NCBI GenBank assembly: GCA_013214845.1
Contig: JABSQC010000036.1
Location: forward strand, 1 to 6,763
DNA: 6,763 nt
Origin: Mycoplasmataceae bacterium
GTDB lineage: Bacteria; Bacillota_I; Bacilli_A; Mycoplasmatales; Hepatoplasmataceae
Reading direction: 5' to 3'
The translations under genes and the position numbers were made by a program. Of this stretch, positions 1-6,268 are shown piece after piece. The notes under the pieces are model-generated. The model saw nothing but the letters and a program-made list of their open reading frames with translations, had not been told where the DNA came from and made no database searches. The first letter of the stretch is position 1; each line of letters opens with the position of its first letter.

Positions 1-21
1 AGAGTTTTTTAACTCTTTTTT
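1..21 (+). terminator. Intrinsic terminator of an upstream, off-window gene
   Basis: AGAGTT (1-6), a TTTT loop (7-10) and AACTCT (11-16) form a 6-bp hairpin that runs straight into a T tract (16-21). This is the classic layout of a rho-independent terminator on the plus strand. The stem may extend upstream of the window edge. It implies that a plus-strand gene ends just before the window and that copy 1 of the array starts a fresh transcription unit. From 22 to about 150 I see only A/T-rich spacer and no credible coding frame. Confidence 0.6.
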
Positions 22-155
22 GTTTTTATATTGTGTTTTTTCACTTATAAACAAAAAAACTATTTTTAACGAAATTCTACTAGCACAGTTTTTCTAAACT
101 AAGATAAAAAGTAGAAAAGCGCAAAAAAACCACTTTTTTTTATTAATTTTTTGAA

Positions 156-173
156 TGATATAATGACTAAGGA
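156..173 (+). promoter_or_regulatory. Promoter (extended -10) and Shine-Dalgarno of copy 1
   Basis: TGATATAAT at 156-164 is a perfect -10 hexamer (159-164) preceded by the extended -10 TG. No convincing -35 box lies 16-18 bp upstream, where there is only a T-rich stretch. AAGGA at 169-173 is a Shine-Dalgarno 8 nt before the ATG at 182. The hexamer ends 17 nt before the ATG, exactly as in copies 2 and 3, so the element is homologous across the array. Transcription would start near 170-172, close to or inside the Shine-Dalgarno, so the leader must be very short. The alignment with the other copies supports a conserved element; its use as a promoter is inferred. Confidence 0.6.
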
Positions 174-181
174 AAACAATT

Positions 182-2095
182 ATGAAAAAATTAAGTTTAT
201 CACTAAAAAGATTTTGAAAAACATTAGATAAAAAGGTTCTAGGAATTTGAACACTCTCTTTTCTAGGTATAAGTGCTGTTACAGCTACTTTTACAACACT
301 ATATATTATGGATTCAAATGATGAATCAACATCTTCATCAATTGAAGAAGATGAACAAAACTTACCTGAAATTATAAATGTTGACACAATAGGTAGTGGT
401 CCTTTTGTTGAAGTTGGACTTCTTTCAAACAATGCAGATAGAAATGAATCATACTATGCAATAACTAGTGAAGGCTATTTATATACTTGAGGATGAAATC
501 TTAATGGTGATTTAGGATTAGGAATAACTGATGATTATGTTCCTTATCCTACATTTGTTAATTTAGACGGATCATACTATGATGAAAATGGAAATAATAT
601 AAAAGATGATGGAGAACTAGACACAATAACCGAAGGTGACAAAGTTAAACAAATTGAGCACATTCATAGAGACCAAATGAATGACACATCAGTATTTGCA
701 ATAAGTCAAGAAGGTTACCTTTATATGTGAGGGAATTCCCAAGTATTACCTGAAAAAAACACAACTGAATACATGTATTCAAATGCTAAAGATTCTAAAT
801 CTATGGATTATTATTTAAGTCCTGTTTTTGTAAATATAGATAAATCTCATTTAGAAGATGATTCTAATAATGTTGTTCAAGAACCTGCTCGTGATATAAA
901 CGGTCTATTATATACTGACTCTTCAGGAGAAATAATTAGTATAGACATACCTACAAAGACTGAGGGTGACAAGGTTACTGATGTGGAAATGTATGCACAA
1001 AGTGTAAGTTCATATGGAGGAATAATTTTATCTGAATCTGGAGAACTACATGGATGAGGAAAAAATTATAGTAATGTAATAGATCAAAACACTACTACAT
1101 CTAATACAAAACATTATGTAGAATTAACAGATATAATTTATCAATCTGGTGACCCATACGCAGGAAATACCTATAAAGAAGTATCTATGATAAACAATGG
1201 TTCTAGGAGTGTAGTTATGGCATTAGGTATTGATGATTACCTTTATATGTGAGGAGACACTGGGTTAATTCCACAAATACCACATAATATCACTACAACA
1301 ACTAGAACAGTTAAAATTGATTTATCAGATTCTTCCCAAAGTTATAATGCATCATACTCTGGAAAAGTTAAAAGTTATAGTATTAGTAAAAGATTAACAT
1401 CATTATTCTTGATTAATGAAGATGGCTTCTTGTATTCTATAGGTAGTGGTGCTAACACAAATGCTGTTGGTAATAATTGTCACCAACCTAGTGATGAAAC
1501 TGCAAAATATTCAATTATTGATGTTAACTGTGATGGAAAATACGATGATAATGACAAAATGAAATATATATCTGTAACTGATGAAATGGCTAATGCAATT
1601 AGCGAAGACAATTACCTTTATTCATGAGGTAATAATGCTGGAGGTACTATTGGTAATGGTAATCATGACGGAATAGGTAAACCACAAGAAGTAGATATAA
1701 ATCACGATTCTTTATATAATTCAAATGATAAAGTTATTGAAACAGATAATAGTAATCCAAATCTTAATGGAGCAATAACTGAATCAGGTGATCTTTATTT
1801 ATGAGGCATGAATGACACTGCTAGCATGAAAGCGACACTACCTACTACATCTAACAATGCATTAGATAGCGCCCCAAATTCACCTACAAAAACTAATTTT
1901 GCAGAATATGAGCCAGGTGAAAAATTTACAACTTTAAATTTTTGACATAGTGGCGGAGTTGTATCTACTGATAAACTAAATATATATTCTTGAGGAAGTT
2001 ATAACTATAAAGAAGAAAGAACAGGCAATAACTTAAGAAACGTGGATAAATTTACAGCGGATCAATTTATTACAAACGCAATAGCTCTAAAATAA
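182..2095 (+). CDS. RCC1-like repeat propeller protein, membrane-anchored (copy 1, intact)
   Basis: This is the only intact full-length copy: 637 aa with TGA read as Trp, no TAA/TAG in frame. The ATG start is fixed by the AAGGA upstream and by alignment with the three paralogs. Residues 1-18 are a basic tail (KKLSLSLKRFWKTLDKK), residues 19-43 a single hydrophobic segment containing GIWTLSFLGI, and residues 44-65 an acidic Ser/Glu linker. There is no lipobox Cys, so it is predicted as an N-in signal-anchor protein with the body outside the cell. Eight [LI]-Y-x-[WI]-G signatures follow, with the W position at 103, 183, 292, 357, 420 (Ile instead of Trp), 482, 541 and 604, spaced mostly 59-65 residues; the first two gaps are longer (80 and 109). 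This is the spacing and motif of RCC1/BLIP-II-type beta-propellers (family knowledge). EF-hand-like loops lie at residues 134-145 and 447-458. The only cysteines are C433 and C450. RCC1-type propellers bind proteins; the partner here is unknown, and adhesion or host interaction is inference. All 11 Trp codons are TGA. Confidence 0.9.
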
Positions 2096-2118
2096 CTTAA
2101 ACAAAGTTAAAATGATTT

Positions 2119-2154
2119 AAATAAAAAATAATCATAAATGATTATTTTTTATTT
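2119..2154 (+). terminator. Perfect 17-bp inverted repeat, probable terminator after copy 1
   Basis: Bases 2119-2135 and 2138-2154 are exact reverse complements around a two-base AA centre (15-16 bp with a realistic 4-6 nt loop). The 3' arm itself carries TTTTTT and ATTT, giving the U-rich end of an intrinsic terminator. The stem is almost entirely A/T, with a single C-G pair near the loop, so it is weaker than its length suggests. Being symmetrical it could work in both directions. It lies 24 nt after the stop of copy 1 and before the promoter position of copy 2. Confidence 0.6.
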
Positions 2155-2162
2155 TTAGCAAG

Positions 2163-2184
2163 TGGTGCTCTTTTTTAAAGAAGT
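2163..2184 (+). promoter_or_regulatory. Degenerate promoter and weakened Shine-Dalgarno of copy 2
   Basis: This segment aligns base for base, without gaps, with the upstream region of copy 3. Where copy 3 has TGA-TATACT, copy 2 has TGG-TGCTCT: the TG is kept but three bases of the -10 hexamer (2166-2171) are changed. Where copy 3 has GAGGT, copy 2 has GAAGT (2180-2184), a poorer Shine-Dalgarno. Both expression signals have decayed, which fits the broken coding region downstream. Confidence 0.6.
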
Positions 2185-2461
2185 AATTATGAGAAAATTA
2201 AGTTTAAAACTAAAATTGTTCTGAAGATCTTTGGATAAAAAATTCACAGGAATCTGAACTCTTTCTTTTCTTGGAATAAATGTTGTTACAGTTACATTTA
2301 CAACACTATATATAAAGGACTTAAATGAAACAACAACAAATACATCAATTGAAGAAGAAGATAACTCGTTTGAAACTGTAGATGTTAATACAATAGGTAG
2401 CGATCTTTTTACTGAGGTAGGTCTCATCCCTAACAATCAAGCTAGAAGTGAATCATATTAT

Positions 2462-2467
2462 GAGTAA
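2462..2467 (+). other. Frameshift 1 in copy 2, creating a stop
   Basis: The other three copies read Tyr-Tyr-Ala-Ile-Thr-Ser (TATGCAATAACT). Copy 2 reads TATGAGTAACT, one base shorter and with a further substitution, so the reading frame hits TAA at 2465-2467. Because it needs a deletion plus a substitution, it is unlikely to be a simple sequencing error. Confidence 0.85.
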
Positions 2468-3015
2468 CTAGTGAAGGTTACTTATATACTTGAGGTTGAA
2501 ACTTAAATGGTGAATTAGGATTAGGTACAGAAGAACCTTATGTTTTTTATCCTATCTTTGTTAATCTTGATGGTTCATTTAATGATGTTAATGAAAATGG
2601 TATAAAAGATAGTGGTGAGATTAATACTATAACTGAAGGAGATAAGGTTAAACAAATTAATCACATTAATTGAGATCAAATAAATGATGCTGAAGTTTTT
2701 GCTATTAGTCAAGAGGGTTATTTATATATGTGAGGTAACTCAAAAATATTACCTGAAAAAAATACTGATGAATATAAATATTCTAATTCAAAAAGTAGTC
2801 AATATCCAACAGACTATGTAAGTCCAACTTTTATCAACTTAGATGAATCTTATTTACAAGATGATGGTAAAGATGCTTTAGAACCTGCTCGTGATATTGA
2901 TGGATTGCTATATAAAGATAACAGCAATAATATTATTGATGTAAAAGTACCTACAAAAACTGAAGGTGACAAAGTAGCAGACGTAGAAATATATGCAACA
3001 AGTAGAGATTCATAT

Positions 3016-3023
3016 GGTGAATG
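3016..3023 (+). other. Frameshift 2 in copy 2
   Basis: The expected Gly-Gly-Met (GGTGGAATG, compare GGCGGAATG in copy 3) is GGTGAATG here: one G of a GG pair is missing. Past this point the homologous protein continues in the frame starting at 3021. Confidence 0.85.
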
Positions 3024-3779
3024 ATCTTATCTGAATCAGGTGAATTATATGGATGAGGAAAAAATTATAGCAATATAATTGATCAAAATACAAGTACATC
3101 TACATTAAAAATATATGATGAATTAACACAAGTAATTTATGAAACTACTGACCCATATAAAGGAGTAACTTACAAAGAAATATCTGTTATGAATAATGGT
3201 TCTAAAAATATAGTTATGGCATTAGGTGATGATGATTACCTTTACATGTGAGGAGAAACTACACTAATACCAAACATTCCACATAGCACTATACCAACAA
3301 CTGGAACAGTTAAAATTGATTTAACAGATTCCAATGTTAGTTATGATGTATCTCATTCTGGAAAAGTTAAAGACTTTAGCATGAGTAGTGATTTCTCAGC
3401 ACTAATCTTAATTAACGAAGACGGTTACTTATATTCTATAGGAGATGATACTAATAATAATGTTGCTGGCAATAATTGCCATGTACCTAGTAATGAAGCT
3501 GCAAGATTTTCAATTATTGATGTTAACTGCGATGAATCATACAATGATGATGACAAAATGAAGTATATATCTTTAACTGATCAAATGGCTAATGCAGTTA
3601 GCGAGGATAACTACCTTTATGTATGAGGTGATGATAATGGAGGTGCCGTTGATAATGGTAGTGATCATGGTAGAGGTAAACCACTTCTAATAGATATTAA
3701 TCAAGATTCTTTATATGACTCAAATGACAAGATAATTGAAACAGATAACGGAAACCCCAATCTTAACGGAGCAATAACT

Positions 3780-3782
3780 TAA
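3780..3782 (+). other. Nonsense codon in copy 2 (Glu to TAA)
   Basis: Copy 1 has Ile-Thr-Glu-Ser-Gly (ACT GAA TCA). Copy 2 has ACT TAA TCA. A single G-to-T change explains it. The flanking protein alignment is uninterrupted. Confidence 0.85.
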
Positions 3783-3935
3783 TCAGGAGAACTTTATTTA
3801 TGAGGTATGAATAATCCTAACAATATGGTTGCTACATTACCTGTTACATCTGATGGAGCATTAGAAAGCGGCGCAAATGTTCCTACAAAAACCAATTTTG
3901 TAGAATATGAAGATGGTGAAAAATTTACAACTTTA

Positions 3936-3944
3936 AGTTTTGAC
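3936..3944 (+). other. Frameshift 3 in copy 2, in a T run
   Basis: Copy 1 has AATTTTTGACAT (Asn-Phe-Trp-His). Copy 2 has AGTTTTGACAT, one T fewer. Downstream the C-terminal blade is well conserved to the shared end NAIALK and the TAA at 4091-4093. Being in a homopolymer, this is the one lesion that could most easily be a slippage or sequencing event. Confidence 0.8.
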
Positions 3945-4098
3945 ATAGTGGCGGGGTTGTATCTACTGATAAACATAGTATATATTCTTGAGGTAATTTT
4001 GACTACAAAGAGGAGAGAACAGGTAATAACTTAAGAAACGTAGATAAATTTACAGTAGACCAATTTATCACAAACGCAATAGCTTTAAAATAACTTGA

Positions 4099-4120
4099 TA
4101 AAATAAAGTTTTTTATTTTA
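4099..4120 (+). terminator. A/T-only stem-loop after copy 2, possible terminator
   Basis: TAAAATAAA (4099-4107) and TTTATTTTA (4112-4120) pair perfectly around GTTT. The descending arm is T rich, but the stem contains no G-C pair and is thermodynamically weak. It lies directly between the stop of copy 2 and the -10 box of copy 3, the same position as the stronger hairpin after copy 1. In such A/T-rich DNA chance palindromes are common. Confidence 0.3.
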
Positions 4121-4125
4121 CTGAG

Positions 4126-4147
4126 TGATATACTTTTTTAAAGAGGT
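4126..4147 (+). promoter_or_regulatory. Promoter (extended -10) and Shine-Dalgarno of copy 3
   Basis: TGATATACT at 4126-4134 is an extended -10 with one mismatch from TATAAT, ending 17 nt before the ATG, as in copy 1. GAGGT at 4143-4147 is a good Shine-Dalgarno 4 nt before the ATG at 4152. No -35 hexamer is recognisable. Because these signals are intact while those of copy 2 are not, copy 3 is probably still transcribed and translated. Confidence 0.6.
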
Positions 4148-4151
4148 AACT

Positions 4152-6095
4152 ATGAGAAAATTAAATTTAAAACTTAAGGTGTTTTGAAGATCATTGGATA
4201 AAAAACTTATAGGAATTTGAACACTTTCTTTTCTTGGTATAAATGTTGTAACAGCTACATTTATTACTTTTTATATAAAAGATTTAAATGAAACAACAAC
4301 AAATACATCAATTGAAGGAGAAGATAACTCGTTTGAAACCGTAGATGTTGATACAATAGGTAACGCTCCTTTTACTGAAATAGGACTTCTTTCTAATAAC
4401 CAAGATTATAATGAATCATACTATGCAATAACTAGTGAAGGTTACTTATATACTTGAGGATGAAACCTAAATGGTGAATTAGGTTTGGAAACATTAGATC
4501 CTTACGTCTTCTATCCAACTTTTGTTAACTTGGATGGTTCATTTAATGATGTTAATGGAAATGGTATACAAGACTATGGTGAAATTGACACAATTACTAA
4601 TGGAGACAAAGTTAAAGACATTTATCATATAAACTATGACCATGCAATTGATGATCCTGGAATATTTGCAATTAGTCAAGAAGGATACCTATATATGTGA
4701 GGAAGTTCTTATATATTACCAGAAAAAAATACAGCTGAATATAAATATTCTAAAACAAAAAGTTCACAAAATATGAATTACTATATAAGTCCAACTTTTG
4801 TCAACTTAGATGGATCTTATTTACAAGATGATGGTAAAGATGCTTTAGAACCTGCTCGTGATATTGATGGATTGTTATATAGAGATTCTAGTAATAATAT
4901 CATTGACGTAAAAGTACCTACAAAAACTGAAGGTGACAAAGTAAAAGATATGGAGATATACGCAACTAGTAGTGAATCACATGGCGGAATGATTCTATCT
5001 GAATCAGGAGATTTATATGGTTGAGGAAGAAATAAAAGTAATATAATAGATCAAAATTCAAGCACACCTGTTTCAACAATGTATGATGAAATAATTCCTA
5101 TTGTTTATTCAACAACTGACACATATCCAACTAAAACCTATAAAGAAATATCAGTTATAAATAATAGTCTCGAAGGTTATAGAGACCAGACACTTGTTTT
5201 AGCATTAGGTGATGATGACTACTTATATATGTGAGGAGATACAACATTAATTCCTGATACTCGACATGGTTCGATACCTATTTCTCAAAGAAAAAAAATT
5301 GATTTAACAGATCCTAATATTAGTGTAGACACAACACAATCTAGTAAGGTAAAAAGCTTTAGTGCAAGTAGGTACTTTGCAGCATTATTTTTAATTAATG
5401 AAGATGGATATCTATATTCTATAGGTGGTGCATCTTATGTTGGAACTGCTGGAAATGGTTGTAATCCTCCAACTGATGAGACAGCAAAATTTGTTAGGAT
5501 AGATATCAATTGTAATGGAAACATTGATGATGACAAAGTTAAATATGTATCAAATACCAACTATGAAGTTGATTTAGTTACTTAAGACGGATATCTTTAT
5601 ACATGAGGACGTAACAGACAAGGAACAGCAGGGCATGGTGCAACTGGTTTTAGAAATAAACCAGAGATAGTTGATATTAATCAAAACGGTATAGATGGGC
5701 TAGCCGGAGATGAAGGTGACAAAGTATCTGTGGTAAACAACGGTAATGCAACAACAAATGGTGCAATAACAAATTCAGGAGATCTTTATATGTGAGGTCT
5801 TAATAATCCTGATTCTAATGATGCATATGGTGTGCTTCCAGAAACAATAGACGGAGCATTATCTTCTGAGAATAATACTGCACCAGCAAAAGTTAACTTT
5901 AAAGAATATGAAGAGGGAGAAAAATTTACTAATCTTACATTTTGACATCTTGGTGGGGTTACATCTACTGATTTGTTAAATATATATACATGAGGTAGTT
6001 ACGATTTTTATGAAGATAGAAATGGTGATAATTTAAGAAATGTAGAGAAATTTACAGTAGAGCAATTTGTTACTTCTGCAATTGCTTTAAAATAA
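4152..6095 (+). pseudogene. RCC1-like repeat propeller protein, interrupted by one in-frame stop (copy 3)
   Basis: The frame runs 647 codons plus a final TAA, with TGA as Trp, and is broken once by TAA at 5583-5585 (codon 478). The N-terminus (RKLNLKLKVFWRSLDKK), the anchor segment with GIWTLSFLGI and the acidic linker match the other copies. Blade signatures centre on W102, W183, W291, W361, I424, and beyond the stop on W485, W548 and W614. The made product would be 477 aa with five of eight blade motifs and would be unlikely to close as a propeller. EF-hand-like loop at residues 133-144 (D-V-N-G-N-G-I-Q-D-Y-G-E); cysteines only at 437 and 454. The region after the stop keeps the frame, all motifs and the AIALK C-terminus, so the stop is recent, or is read through, or is a sequence error. 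There is no good internal start just after it. Promoter and Shine-Dalgarno look functional. Alternative annotation: a 477-aa CDS at 4152-5585. Confidence 0.82.
5583..5585 (+). other. Single nonsense codon in copy 3
   Basis: The frame reads Val-Thr-stop-Asp-Gly-Tyr-Leu-Tyr (ACT TAA GAC GGA). At this place in the blade motif the family has Glu, usually GAA, so one G-to-T change explains it. No frameshift is found elsewhere in this copy. Confidence 0.85.
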
Positions 6096-6127
6096 ATAGA
6101 GCAATTTAGAGATAACTCCTATTTTTT
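6094..6127 (+). terminator. Probable terminator after copy 3
   Basis: AAATAGAG (6094-6101) can pair with CTCCTATTT (6116-6124) with one bulged C, followed by a T tract at 6122-6127. An alternative inner pairing uses TAGAG (6107-6111) around ATAA with the same 3' arm. The hairpin begins inside the stop codon of copy 3. The rest of the 173-nt spacer to copy 4 is A/T rich with no visible gene. Confidence 0.4.
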
Positions 6128-6240
6128 ACTCTTAGCAAAAAGTTACCATTAACTAAGATAGTTATAAAAAAATAAATATAATGTTTTATTAATGTAAAAA
6201 AACTAAGTACTTATCAATTTCTATATTTAACTAATTATAG

Positions 6241-6249
6241 TGCTATAAT
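6241..6249 (+). promoter_or_regulatory. Promoter (extended -10) of copy 4
   Basis: TGCTATAAT at 6241-6249 is a perfect -10 with the extended TG, preceded by ATAG, as in the AGTG context of copies 2 and 3. The hexamer ends 19 nt before the ATG. No -35 box is apparent. Unlike copies 1 and 3, there is no Shine-Dalgarno: no G occurs between the -10 and the start codon, so the short A/T leader would rely on Shine-Dalgarno-independent initiation. Confidence 0.55.
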
Positions 6250-6268
6250 TTTCAAATATAAAATAATA

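Larger units (their letters stand above)
2189..4093 (+). pseudogene. RCC1-like repeat propeller protein, multiply broken (copy 2)
   Basis: The sequence aligns with copies 1 and 3 from ATG to the final TAA but cannot be read through. Lesions: loss of one base near 2462-2464, giving an immediate TAA at 2465; loss of one G at 3018-3020; a nonsense TAA at 3780-3782; loss of one T in the T run at 3938-3941. The three single-base losses sum to three, so the final stop is back in the starting frame. Only 92 aa (tail, anchor segment, linker and the strand before the first WG) would be made. Repaired, it would encode about 635 aa with the same signal anchor, eight blade signatures, both EF-hand-like loops and the two Cys. 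The -10 box and Shine-Dalgarno are also degraded. Its first half resembles copy 3 and its second half copy 1, so it is a recombinant. It could be a dead relic or a silent donor for gene conversion; the sequence cannot tell these apart. Confidence 0.88.

Noticed and set aside
75..116. Hairpins upstream of copy 1 (AGTTT/AAACT at 87-100; TTCTAC/GTAGAA at 75-116) as a riboswitch or attenuator
   Set aside because: The pairings are short and lie upstream of the -10 box, so they would not be in the copy 1 transcript. They are not conserved before the other copies.
182..310. Lipoprotein signal peptide
   Set aside because: There is no L-x-x-C lipobox. Copies 1-3 have no Cys in the segment, and the Cys of copy 4 (T-L-C-F) lies in the middle of the hydrophobic stretch in the wrong context.
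94..432. Minus-strand open frame, with look-alikes at 2155-2436 and 6235-6447
   Set aside because: They lie antisense to the N-terminal region of copies 1, 2 and 4, and resemble each other only because the plus-strand genes are homologous. They lack a credible Shine-Dalgarno and any recognisable domain.
2462..3944. Programmed frameshifting as explanation for copy 2
   Set aside because: Three separate single-base losses, one of them with a neighbouring substitution, plus a stop codon and decayed promoter. No slippery heptamer or following structure is seen; decay is simpler.
3794..3976. Minus-strand open frame of 60 codons
   Set aside because: It is the antisense of the C-terminal blade of the copy 2 pseudogene; no homology or signals of its own.
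6151..6160. AACTAAGATA, identical to 97-106 upstream of copy 1, as a shared operator
   Set aside because: It lies at different distances from the two start codons (85 and 118 nt), is absent before copies 2 and 3, and a 10-base match is weak evidence in A/T-rich spacers.
6177..6182. Second TATAAT upstream of copy 4
   Set aside because: It has no TG extension and no -35, and it does not match the position conserved among the copies. In such A/T-rich DNA this hexamer is expected by chance.
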